Shown: positions 19,779 through 28,500 of the stretch, piece by piece | How the letters are laid out: every line of letters starts with the position of its first letter | Position numbering within the stretch: position 1 is the first letter of the stretch | Origin: Nonomuraea sp. SYSU D8015 | GTDB taxonomy: Bacteria > Actinomycetota > Actinomycetes > Streptosporangiales > Streptosporangiaceae | NCBI RefSeq assembly: GCF_008065375.1 | Contig: NZ_VJYI01000007.1 | Span: 310,001-374,000, forward strand | Reading direction: 5' to 3' | DNA: 64,000 bases | The notes under the pieces: generated by a model | Seen by the model: the letters and a program-made list of their open reading frames with translations, nothing else | Database searches by the model: none | What the model was told of the DNA's origin: nothing | Translations under genes and position numbers: made by a program

Positions 19779-20506
19779 CGCCCGCTCACCGCAGTGACGC
19801 GGGCGAGCGACGGCAGACCGGACGGCCCGGCGAGCAGCACGCGGCATCCGGCGGCGGTGGCTGCCGCGACGCCCGCCGGGCTGTCCTCGATGGCGACGCA
19901 CCGCGCCGGCACCGTGCCCAGCCGCCGCGCCGCCTCCAGGTACGGGTCCGGGGACGGCTTGCCCCGCGCCGTGTCCTCGTTCGCGATCACCAGGTCGAAC
20001 GGGTGGTCCAGCCGGGGAAGCACCAGGTCGATCACGCGGCGTGGGGAGGCGCTGACGAGGGCCGTCGGGATGGCGGCCGCGGCCAGCCCGGTGAGGAGCT
20101 CACGGGCTCCGGGCATGATCGTCACGTCGGCCGCGACGCGGTCGGCGAAGGCGTCGGTCAGGCGGTCCACCACCGGGCTGAACGCCCGCCCGGCCGTGTC
20201 GTCCGGGATCGCGCGTCCGGCCGCACCGTCCGGCATCGGGTGCCCGGGCGGCTCCTCCCGCAGCAGGTAAGCGGCCACGTCCTCGACCGTCCGTCCGTGT
20301 ACGTGCGGCACGTCGGCCGGGCTCAGGCGGCGGCCGAGGGACTCGGCGACGGCGGCGGCGACCTCCCACCACAGCCCCTCGGTGTCGACCAGCGTGCCGT
20401 CCATGTCCAGCAACACGGCGTCGGGCCCAGGTGCCGCGCGCGGCAGGCCGGGCCCCGGACCGGGGTGCGGAGTGCCGGGCCCGGGGGCCACGGGGTCAGA
20501 CGGCAT
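19769..20506 (-). CDS. HAD-superfamily phosphatase, subfamily IA
   Basis: The 245-residue protein has motif I LLDMDGTLVDTE (nucleophile D34, acid/base D36), motif II around TALVSASPRR, a motif III lysine in ARGKPSPDPYLEAARRLG, and motif IV AIEDSPAGVAAA, with the cap insert of subfamily IA (phosphoglycolate phosphatase/beta-phosphoglucomutase type). It starts with about 30 Pro/Gly-rich residues before the fold. The ATG at 20506 overlaps the stop of the transporter ATPase gene, so it belongs to the importer operon and may dephosphorylate the imported compound or its product. It lacks features that would specify phosphonoacetaldehyde hydrolase. Confidence 0.85.
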   Translation of the reverse strand: MPSDPVAPGPGTPHPGPGPGLPRAAPGPDAVLLDMDGTLVDTEGLWWEVAAAVAESLGRRLSPADVPHVHGRTVEDVAAYLLREEPPGHPMPDGAAGRAIPDDTAGRAFSPVVDRLTDAFADRVAADVTIMPGARELLTGLAAAAIPTALVSASPRRVIDLVLPRLDHPFDLVIANEDTARGKPSPDPYLEAARRLGTVPARCVAIEDSPAGVAAATAAGCRVLLAGPSGLPSLARVTAVSGRCR

Positions 20507-21569
20507 CGGCGGCCACGACGGGGGTGGGCGCCGTGACCGTGCGGGCGGCCACCAGCACGGGACGCTCCACCAGCCGGACCCCCACCCGCGTCCCGGGGCC
20601 GAGCCGCGCCGCCTCGTGGCCGGGCACGTCGGCGAGCACCTCACCGCCCGCGACGGCGAGCCGGAGCCGTACGGAGGCGCCGCGGAAGGACGCCGCGAGC
20701 ACCTCGGCGCCCCCGTCCTCCTCCGGGACGACCTGCACCGCCTCGGGGCGGACGAGCACGTCCACGGCCGGATCCGCCGGAACCGCCCCGTCCACGGGAA
20801 GGAGCTGGCCGAGCACGGTCACGTGATCTCCGGACACCTCCCCGGCCAGGTGGTTCATGGTGCCCACGAACTCCGCCACGAACGGCGTGGCCGGCCGGTC
20901 GTAGATCTCGGCGGGCGCGCCCACCTGCTCGAGCCGCCCGTCGCGCAGCACCGCCACCCGGTCGGCGACCGACAGGGCCTCCTCCTGGTCGTGGGTGACG
21001 AAGATGGTGGTGATGCCCAGGGAGAGCTGCAGGCGGCGGATCTCCTCGCGCAGCGCCACGCGTACCTTCGCGTCCAGCGCCGACAGCGGCTCGTCCAGCA
21101 GCAGGACGCGCGGCTCCAGGGCGAGTGCGCGGGCCAGGGCGACGCGCTGCTGCTGGCCGCCGGACAACTGGTGCGGGTAGCGGTCGGCGTGCTGGGGAAG
21201 GCCGACGAGTTCGAGCAGCTCGTCCGCCTTGGCCCGCCGCACCGCGGCCGCCACCTTGCGTACGCGCAGGCCGAAGGCGACGTTGTCGCGGGCGTTGAGG
21301 TTCGGGAAGAGGGAGTAGGACTGGAAGACCATGCCCGCGTCCCGCTTGCTGGCCGGGACGTCCGTGATGTCCTTCCCGTCCACCAGCACCGCGCCGGAGT
21401 CCGGCCGCTCGAACCCGGCCACGCACCGCAGCGCCGTCGTCTTGCCGCAGCCCGAGGGGCCGAGCAGGGCGACGAACTCGCCGGGCGCGACGATCAGGTC
21501 GAGGCCGTCCAGCGCGACCGTCTTGCCGAACACCCGCCGCAGCGCCCGGAACTCCACCGATGCGGTCAT
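20496..21569 (-). CDS. ABC importer ATPase (spermidine/iron/2-aminoethylphosphonate type)
   Basis: The 357-residue ATPase has Walker A GPSGCGKTT, signature LSGGQQQRVALARAL, Walker B RVLLLDEPLSALD, a switch His in FVTHDQEEA, and a C-terminal TOBE domain (GDHVTVLG, DVLVRPEAVQVV). This is the PotA/FbpC/PhnT arrangement of importers for small charged substrates. It energises uptake with the two permeases upstream. Its ATG overlaps the stop of the preceding permease gene (ATGA, 21566-21569). Confidence 0.88.
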   Translation of the reverse strand: MTASVEFRALRRVFGKTVALDGLDLIVAPGEFVALLGPSGCGKTTALRCVAGFERPDSGAVLVDGKDITDVPASKRDAGMVFQSYSLFPNLNARDNVAFGLRVRKVAAAVRRAKADELLELVGLPQHADRYPHQLSGGQQQRVALARALALEPRVLLLDEPLSALDAKVRVALREEIRRLQLSLGITTIFVTHDQEEALSVADRVAVLRDGRLEQVGAPAEIYDRPATPFVAEFVGTMNHLAGEVSGDHVTVLGQLLPVDGAVPADPAVDVLVRPEAVQVVPEEDGGAEVLAASFRGASVRLRLAVAGGEVLADVPGHEAARLGPGTRVGVRLVERPVLVAARTVTAPTPVVAADAV

Positions 21570-22408
21570 TTCCTCTTCTCCCTACTGAAGACGGTGGACA
21601 CGGCGAGCAGCAGCAGCCAGATGAGCAGCAGGCTGAGGATCGAGACGGCGACCGACAGCTGCCCTCTGGAGCCGGAGACGGTCACGATCCACACCGCGAA
21701 CGGCTCGTACCCGAGCAGGCTGGCCACGGTGTACTCGCCCAGCACCAGGGCCAGCGTCAGGAACGACGCGCTGGCCAGCGCCGAGCGCAGATTGGGCACG
21801 ACGACCCGGAAGAGCACGTACGGCCACGAGGCGCCCAGATTGCGCGCTGCCTCCACCAGCGTCCGCACGTCCATGGTCCGCAGCCCCGCGTCCAGCGACC
21901 GGTACACGAACGGCAGCACCAGCACCACGTACGCGAGCACCAGCACGACGGGGAATCCCGGATCCTGCACCGCGATGATCGTGGCCCAGAACGGGGTCGG
22001 CGCCAGCACGTCGGTCCCGACGCGCAGCGACGTGCTGAGCCCGGCGACGAAGGTGATCGGCGGCACCACCAGCGGCAGCGTGCACAGCACCTCCATCACC
22101 GGCCGCAGCCGCGGTGCGAACAGCCGCACGGCCAGCATCGCGGGCAGCGACAGCAGCAGCACCAGCGCGATCGTGGCCGCCCCCAGCCCCAGCGACAGCA
22201 GCAGCGACCGCACGAAGCCCTCGGCCGTCAGCAGCTCGCCGTAGGCCGACAACGACACCCCGCGCGCCGGCGTGTGGATCGTGTACCAGAACGAGGCGCC
22301 GAGCGGGATCAGGAAGTAGGCCGCGGCCGGCAGGAACACGATCCCGCGCCACACCCGGGGCCGCGAGTCCGTGCCGGACACCGTCTCCAGGCCGGTCAGT
22401 GCAGCCAT
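21566..22408 (-). CDS. ABC importer permease (second membrane subunit)
   Basis: A 280-residue inner-membrane protein with about six helices and the permease EAA loop (LVEAARNLGASWPYVLFRVVVPNL), which contacts the ATPase. Start ATG 22408 has AGAGGAGG eight bases upstream and overlaps the end of the first permease by 13 bases. It pairs with the product of 22396-23220 to form the pore. Confidence 0.87.
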   Translation of the reverse strand: MAALTGLETVSGTDSRPRVWRGIVFLPAAAYFLIPLGASFWYTIHTPARGVSLSAYGELLTAEGFVRSLLLSLGLGAATIALVLLLSLPAMLAVRLFAPRLRPVMEVLCTLPLVVPPITFVAGLSTSLRVGTDVLAPTPFWATIIAVQDPGFPVVLVLAYVVLVLPFVYRSLDAGLRTMDVRTLVEAARNLGASWPYVLFRVVVPNLRSALASASFLTLALVLGEYTVASLLGYEPFAVWIVTVSGSRGQLSVAVSILSLLLIWLLLLAVSTVFSREKRK

Positions 22409-23220
22409 CGCGAGGTCCTCCTCTGCAGCGGCAGGTAGATCGCCATCACCAGGCCGGCGACCACGATCATGTCGAGGCTGAGGGCCAGCGCGATGTTCTC
22501 GTAGCCGGTCAGCACGTCGCCGGTGAGCGCGGCGGCGATCTTCAGGGTGATGAGCGGCACGACGGTGCCGACCATGGCGTTCGCGGTGGCGTACGCGGAG
22601 AAGGAACTCCCGAACAGCAGCACCACCCCGCCGAGCATGGCCGGCGCCAGCACCGGCAGCGCGACGAAGCGCCAGTAGTGCCACGTGGTCGCGCCGTTGT
22701 CGGCGGCCGCCTCGCGCCACTGCGGGCGCAGCCCGTCCAGCGCCGGCGCCATGACCAGCACCATCAGCGGGATCGAGAAGTAGAGATAGACCATGACCAG
22801 GCCCCAGAACGTGTAGAGCGAGCCCGAGGGCAGCCCGATGAGGCCGCTGATCAGGCCGGAGTTGCCGAGCGTGGCGATCCAGAAGAAGGCCAGCGGCACC
22901 CCGCCGAAGTTGGCCAGCACCCCGGAGGCCGTCAGCACGGCCTCGCGCAGCAGCGCGGAGCGCGAGGTCACGACGGCCTGGGCGAGGAACGTGCCGAGCA
23001 CGGCGCCGAGCAGGGCGACCACTGCCGACAGCTTGACGCTGCCGAGCATGGCGGTGAGGTAGCCGCCCTGCAGGCTCTGCGACAGGTTGGCCAGGCTCGG
23101 CCGGCCCTGCGCCGTGAACGCCCCCGCCACCACTGCGATGGCGGGGACGCCGAAGACGAACGCGAAGAACGCCAGCAGGGGCAGCGCCCCGAGCCAGCCC
23201 CTCGAACGGGACCGGCTCAT
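22396..23220 (-). CDS. ABC importer permease (first membrane subunit)
   Basis: A 274-residue membrane protein with an N-terminal positive stretch (MSRSRSRGW) followed by about six helices. The EAA loop is degenerate but visible as REAAADNGATTWHYWRFVALP. The ATG overlaps the stop of the solute-binding gene (ATGA, 23217-23220). Topology and operon place suggest a PotB/PhnU-type subunit of the same importer. Confidence 0.86.
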   Translation of the reverse strand: MSRSRSRGWLGALPLLAFFAFVFGVPAIAVVAGAFTAQGRPSLANLSQSLQGGYLTAMLGSVKLSAVVALLGAVLGTFLAQAVVTSRSALLREAVLTASGVLANFGGVPLAFFWIATLGNSGLISGLIGLPSGSLYTFWGLVMVYLYFSIPLMVLVMAPALDGLRPQWREAAADNGATTWHYWRFVALPVLAPAMLGGVVLLFGSSFSAYATANAMVGTVVPLITLKIAAALTGDVLTGYENIALALSLDMIVVAGLVMAIYLPLQRRTSRWLH

Positions 23221-24371
23221 CCGGAGATCGCGGCGTCCCAGCCGCTGGCCAGCTTGGCCTTGGCCGCGTCGACCTGCGCGGTCGTGGGGAACGTGGGAGT
23301 GCCCTCCACCACGGGCAGTTTCTCGGCCAGCGCCTTGTCCACGGTGCCGTCGGCGGTCATCGCGGGCAGCAGCACGGGCCGGGCGAAGCCCTTGAGGAAG
23401 AGGTTCTGGCCCTCGGCGCTGTAGAGGTATTCCTGCCACAGCCTGGCCGCCGCCGGGTGCGGGGCGTCCTTGTTGATGGCCTGGGCGTACATCTGGAAGT
23501 ACTTGCCGTCGGAGGGGATGTTGACCTTCCAGTCGATGCCCTTGTCCGCCATCTGGGGCGCGTAGGCGGCGTTGTTGTAGTCCCAGTCGATGCTGATCGG
23601 GGTCTCGCCGTTCTCGATGGTCGCCGGGGTGGTCTCGACCGGGTTGTAGTTGCCGGCCTCCTTCAGCTTCTTGAAGAAGTCGATGCCGGGCTGGATGTCG
23701 TCGAACGAGCCGCCGCTCGCGATGGAGGCCGCGTAGACGCCGGCGAAGGCCGAGCCGGACTTGGTCGGGTTGCCGTTGAGCGCGACCTTGCCCTTGTACT
23801 CGGGCTTGAGCAGGTCCTTGAAGCTGGTCGGGCAGTTGTCGATCTTCTTGGCGTCGCAGCCGATCGACACGTAGCCGCCGTAGTCGTTGACCCAGAGCCC
23901 GGTGGGCTCCTTCTGGCCCTCGGGGATCTTGTCGAACGTCTGCACCTTGTACGGCGCGAACAGCCCCTCCGCCGCGCCGCTGAGCGCGAACGACTGGCCG
24001 AGGTCGAGCACGTCGGGGGCACGGTCCTGGCCCTTGCGGGTCTTGACCGCGTTGATCTCGTCGGCGCTGGACGCGTCGGGGGTCTCACTCTCGATCTTGA
24101 TGCCGTACTTGGCCTGGAACTTCTGGATGATCTCGCCGTAGTTCGCCCAGTCGGGCGGCAGGGCGATGACGTGGAGAGCGCCTTCCTTCTTCGCGGCCTC
24201 GACGAGCTTGTCGAACCCGCCGAAGTCGGCGGCGGAGGTCGCCGTGGCGGCGTTCACCCCGCCCTCCGACGCCTGGGTGGTCTGTTGGGTGCCGGGAGCG
24301 GCGCCGCACGCCGCGGTGACTACGGTAAGGACCGCGGCAACGCCGGCCGCGCGGGCGCGAGAGGTGAACAC
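23217..24371 (-). CDS. ABC importer solute-binding lipoprotein
   Basis: The 384-residue protein opens with a lipoprotein signal (VAAVLTVVTAAC, with the Cys followed by GAAPG) and continues as a family 1/13-like periplasmic-binding fold (LVEAAKKEGALHVIALPPDW near residue 60, VNDYGGYVSIGCD, ISIDWDYNN). The relatives I recall bind iron, polyamines, thiamine or 2-aminoethylphosphonate. The GTG start has GTGGAGG just upstream. It is the first gene of a five-gene operon and faces a GntR/UTRA regulator, which recalls the phnR-phnSTUV arrangement of Salmonella. No phosphonate-degrading enzyme is linked, so the substrate stays open. Confidence 0.82.
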   Translation of the reverse strand: MFTSRARAAGVAAVLTVVTAACGAAPGTQQTTQASEGGVNAATATSAADFGGFDKLVEAAKKEGALHVIALPPDWANYGEIIQKFQAKYGIKIESETPDASSADEINAVKTRKGQDRAPDVLDLGQSFALSGAAEGLFAPYKVQTFDKIPEGQKEPTGLWVNDYGGYVSIGCDAKKIDNCPTSFKDLLKPEYKGKVALNGNPTKSGSAFAGVYAASIASGGSFDDIQPGIDFFKKLKEAGNYNPVETTPATIENGETPISIDWDYNNAAYAPQMADKGIDWKVNIPSDGKYFQMYAQAINKDAPHPAAARLWQEYLYSAEGQNLFLKGFARPVLLPAMTADGTVDKALAEKLPVVEGTPTFPTTAQVDAAKAKLASGWDAAISG

Positions 24372-24414
24372 GACGCCTCCACTGTGCAGGGGGTGTGGAA
24401 TGAAACTAGAGGAA

Positions 24415-24428
24415 CTTGTACAAACAAG
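24415..24428. promoter_or_regulatory. Candidate GntR operator in the divergent importer promoter
   Basis: CTTGT-ACAA-ACAAG forms an inverted repeat at 24415-24428 that also contains the perfect 8-bp palindrome TTGTACAA. It lies about 45 bases before the binding-protein start and about 55 before the GntR start, in the only gap between them. HutC/UTRA-type GntR proteins bind short palindromes of this size. Confidence 0.4.
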
Positions 24429-24482
24429 CGAGCACTAGTAAGTCGCATGAATGTTGCTCTTTCGTGAATGGGAAGGGTGGCC

Positions 24483-25250
24483 ATGGTTGCGCGCTATGAA
24501 CTGATCGCCGATGAGCTGCGGGAGGAGATCCTCGCCGGTGCGCACCCGGTCGGTTCGCAGCTCCCGAGCGAGGCCGAGCTGGCCAAGCGCCACGGCGCGG
24601 CGCGCGGCACCGTACGGCAGGCGGTGGCCGTGCTGGTCGCCGAGGGGCTGGTCGGCTCCCGGCAGGGCGCCCGGCGCATCGTGCTCGGCGCTGCGCGCAG
24701 CCAGAGCTTCGCCGAGCTGCACAGCTTCGCGCAGTGGGCGCGCGCGGGCGGCCACCGCTTCGGCGGCCAGGTGATCGAGCAGCGCCGCCGGCGGCCGAGC
24801 GCCGCCGAGTCCGCCAGGCTGGGCGACGGCGAGGTGCTGGAGGTGCTGCGCCTGCGCACACTCGAGGGCGAGCCGGTCCTGGTCGAGCGGACGGTGTACG
24901 CCGAGTGGGTGGCCCCCGCCGTCGAGCGGCTCCCCGCCGACTGCGAGTCGGTCACCGAGGCGCTGTACGACGCGATCGGGCTCGTGTTCGCCTACGGTGA
25001 GCACCTCATCGACGCGGTCGCCGCCGGCGTCCAGGACGCCCGCCTGCTGGGCGTGCGCCGCGGCAGCCCGCTCCTGCGCCAGCGCAGGACCACCACCACT
25101 CACGAGGGCCGGCCGGTGGAGACCTCGGACGACCGTTACCGTGCAGGCAGCGTGGCCTTCAGCATCCGCAACTCGATCGGCGCGAACCCTCTTGTGAGAC
25201 AGGCAATCGACTTGCGTTCGCGCCCCGGAGAACATATGTTCGACTTATAA
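24483..25250 (+). CDS. GntR-family regulator with UTRA (HutC-type) ligand domain
   Basis: A 255-residue protein with a GntR winged helix (YELIADELREEILAGAHPVG, LPSEAELAKRHGAARGTVRQ) followed by a UTRA chorismate-lyase-like effector domain (LRLRTLEGEPVLVERTVYAE near the middle, FSIRNS near the end). It likely represses the divergent importer until a small ligand binds. I chose ATG 24483 because GGAAGGGTGG is directly upstream; ATG 24468 has no support. Its last codons contain the LexA-like box that serves the next genes. Confidence 0.86.
   Translation: MVARYELIADELREEILAGAHPVGSQLPSEAELAKRHGAARGTVRQAVAVLVAEGLVGSRQGARRIVLGAARSQSFAELHSFAQWARAGGHRFGGQVIEQRRRRPSAAESARLGDGEVLEVLRLRTLEGEPVLVERTVYAEWVAPAVERLPADCESVTEALYDAIGLVFAYGEHLIDAVAAGVQDARLLGVRRGSPLLRQRRTTTTHEGRPVETSDDRYRAGSVAFSIRNSIGANPLVRQAIDLRSRPGEHMFDL
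25228..25243. promoter_or_regulatory. LexA/SOS-box-like site upstream of DUF6504-dnaE2
   Basis: GAGAACATATGTTCGA matches the actinobacterial LexA consensus TCGAAC-N4-GTTCGA at 10 of the 12 fixed positions, with a perfect GAAC-ATAT-GTTC core. It lies 67 bases before the DUF6504 start, at the end of the gntR reading frame, and a TATAAG that could serve as -10 follows at once (25246-25251). Placement and target (an error-prone polymerase) fit SOS control. Confidence 0.7.
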
Positions 25251-25309
25251 GCGCCCGCCTTCCCCCGGGTGGCTCAAACAGGAGGACCAGAGCCGCGGGG
25301 AGAAGCGTC

Positions 25310-25576
25310 TTGAGCAGACTCTATGGCGATCCGATAGAGGTGTGGACCAGGGACGGGGAGCCGACCCAGTTCGTCTGGCGCGATCGGCTCTATCTCGTTC
25401 GCCGTGTCCTCGACCACTGGGTGGTCGCGCGCGAGTGGTGGAAGACCGGCGAGGGCGACCCCGGTGAGCGTCAGTTCTGGCGGGTGGAGGCCAGCCCGGG
25501 GCGCGAGGCCGGCTCGTACGAGCTGCGTTACGACACCGCCAGCAACGGCTGGCTGCTGCTGAGGGCGTGGGACTGA
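25310..25576 (+). CDS. DUF6504 family protein, dnaE2 partner
   Basis: This 88-residue basic/aromatic protein (MSRLYGDPIEVWTRDGEPTQ, FVWRDRLYLVRRVLDHWV, ELRYD near the end) matches the short DUF6504 proteins that accompany mutagenic polymerase genes in actinobacteria. The start is TTG 25310, with GGGGAG seven bases upstream. Its stop overlaps the dnaE2 ATG (TGATG at 25574-25578), so expression is coupled. The function is unknown; a role in translesion synthesis is inferred from this constant association and from the LexA-like box upstream. Confidence 0.8.
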   Translation: MSRLYGDPIEVWTRDGEPTQFVWRDRLYLVRRVLDHWVVAREWWKTGEGDPGERQFWRVEASPGREAGSYELRYDTASNGWLLLRAWD

Positions 25577-28500
25577 TGGCGCCCCCGTTCCCGCACCTCC
25601 ACGTGTGCTCCGCCTACTCCATGCGCTACGGCACCGCCTTCCCGCAGGCGCTGGCGAGCCGGGCGGCCGAGCACGGCATGGACATCCTCGCGCTGACCGA
25701 CCGCGACGGCCTCTACGGCGCGATCAAGCACGTCCAGACGTGCGCCCTGGCCGGGATCGCCCCGGTCCTCGGCGTGAACCTGGCGCTCGACACCCCCGCC
25801 TCGGCGTTCATCCCCGTGCCGGGGATCCCTCGCCCCCGCCCCAAGACCGGGCCGAACGCCGAGGACCGGGTCACCGTGCTGGCCCGCGGCGGCGGCTGGT
25901 CCCGCCTGTGCCGCCTCGTCACGGCCGCCCACTACGCGGGGGAGCGCGGCGCGCCCAAGGTGACCAGGGAGCTGGTCGGCGAGTGGGCCGGGGGCTCCGA
26001 TGGTGGGCGGGGCGGCGACCACGGGTTCGGCGCCGACGACGGGCTCGTGGTGCTGCTCGGCCCCCGGTCCGACGTGGGCCGCGCGGTGGCCGAGCGGCGC
26101 GACGAGCACGCCAGGACGCTGCTGGGCCTGTGGAAGGCCGCGGTGCCCGGCGTGGTGATCGAGCTGGTCGACCAGTACGGCTTTCGCGACGCGACCACGG
26201 CCGTGCGCATGCTGGGGCTGGCCGAGTCCATGGGCGTGCCCGCCGTGCTGACCAACGCGGTGCGCTACCTCGACCCGGCCGACCACCAGGTCGGCGACGT
26301 GCTCGACGCGGCCCGCCAGCTCGTCCCGCTGCACCCGCGCCACCTCGAGCGCACCACCTCGCACGCCTACCTCAAGAGCACCAAGGAGATGTGGCAGGTG
26401 GCGGCCAAGGTCTGCGGCGCGGACCAGAAGCGGACCGGGCGGCTGCTGTTCACCACCAGGCGGCTGGCCGAGGCGTGCTCGATGGACCCGCTCGACCTGC
26501 TCGCGCTGGAGAACGACCCGCCGAACCTGCACCTGCCGGAGATCGGCCGCGACCCGGTGCCGCTGCTGCGCCACCGGGTCGAGGACGGGCTGATCAGGCG
26601 CGGGCTCGACCGCTCCGACGACGCCAGGAGCCGGCTCCGGGACGAGATGGCCATCATCGAGAAGAAGCGCCTGTCCGGATATTTCATCGCCGTGGCCGGC
26701 ATCACGGACATGATCCGCGAGATGGGCATCCGCTGCGCCATCCGCGGCTCGGGCGCCGGCAGCCTGGTCAACTACCTCATCGGCATCGGCGAGATCAACC
26801 CGCTCGAGCACGGCCTGCTCATGGAGCGCTTCCTGTCCGAGGGCCGCATCGGGCTGCCCGACATCGACGTGGACGTCGAGTCCGCCCGCCGGCTCGACTG
26901 CTACAAGGCCATCTTCGACCGGTACGGCGAGGCCCGCGTGGCCTGCGTGTCCATGATGGAGACCTACCGGGCGCGCAGCGCCATCCGCGACGTCGCCGGC
27001 GCGATGGGCCTGCCGCCGCACGAGATCGACGCGATCGCCAAGGCGTTCCCGCACATCAGGGCCAGGCAGATCACCGCCTCCCTGCGCGACCTGCCCGAGC
27101 TGCGCGAAAGCCGGCTCGGCGAGGCCGGCCTGGACCGGGTGTTCCGGCTGGCGGAGAAGCTCGACGGCCTGCCCAGGCACATCGCGCTGCACCCGTGCGG
27201 CGTGCTGATCGGCAACGCCGGGCTGCGGGACCGGACCCCGGTGGAGCGCAGCCTGCTGGAGTTCCCGATGTCGCAGTTCGACAAGGACGACGTGGAGGAG
27301 GCCGGGCTGCTCAAGCTCGACGTGCTGGGCGTGCGGATGCAGTCCGCGCTGGCGTACGCGCTGAGCGAGATCAAGCGCGTGGACGACGTCGTGGTCGAGC
27401 TGGACACGCAGCGCGGCGACGATCCCGCCGTCCAGTACGTCCCGCACGACGACCAGGACACCTACGACATGGTCTGCGCCGCCCGCACCCTCGGCTGCTT
27501 CCAGATCGAGTCGCCCGGCCAGCGCGAGCTGGTGGCCAAGCTGGAGCCGCGGACGCTGCACGACCTGATCGTGGACATCTCGCTGTTCCGGCCGGGGCCG
27601 GTCAACTCCGACATGGTCACCCCCTACCTGGAGGCCAGACACGGGTGGCGGCAGCCGTACTATCCGCACGAGCGGCTGCGGGAGGCGCTCAAGGAGACGC
27701 ACGGCGTCGTGGTGTTCCACGAGCAGGTCCTGAAGATCATCGCGGAGATGACCGGGCGCGACCTGTCGTTCGCCGAGAAACTGCGGCGCACCCTCGACAC
27801 GCCGGAGGGGCGGGAGCGGGTGCGCAAGACGTTCGTCCCCATGGCCAGGGCCAACGGCTTCGCCGACGCGGCCGTGGAGCGGGCCTGGCAGGTGCTGGAC
27901 GCGTTCGGGGCCTTCGGGTTCTGCAAGGCGCACGCGGCGGCCTTCGCGCTGCCGACCTACCAGTCGGCCTGGCTCAAGCGGCACCACGCGGCGGCGTTCT
28001 TCGCCGGGGTGCTCACGCACGAGCCCGGCATGTACCCTCCGCGCGTCATCATCGACGAGGCCAGGCAGTGCGGGATCAAGATCCTGCAGCTCGACATCAA
28101 CAAGTCGGGCAAGGACTGGCGGGTGGAGCGGCTCGGGCCGCGCGTACAGGTGCGGGTGCGCCCCGCCCAGCTGGAGGGCTCGCCTCCTCCGGCGCGGCGG
28201 AAGTTCGAGATCGGGGAGATCGGCAAGGGGTACGCGCTGCGGGTGCCGTTCTCGGCGATCAAGGGAGTGAGCGAGGCGGAGGTCGAGCGCATGGTCGCCG
28301 GGCAGCCGTACACCTCGCTGGCCGACTTCTGGGACCGTGCCCGGCCCTCGCGGCCCACGATCGAGCGGATCGTCCAGGTCGGCGGCCTGGACGCGCTCCA
28401 CGACCTGCACCCGGGCGGGCCGCGCTGGCGGCCAGGCGAGCTGACCCGGCGCGACCTGATCGCCCAGGTCGGCGCGCTGGAGCGGGCCTCGTCGAGCGGT

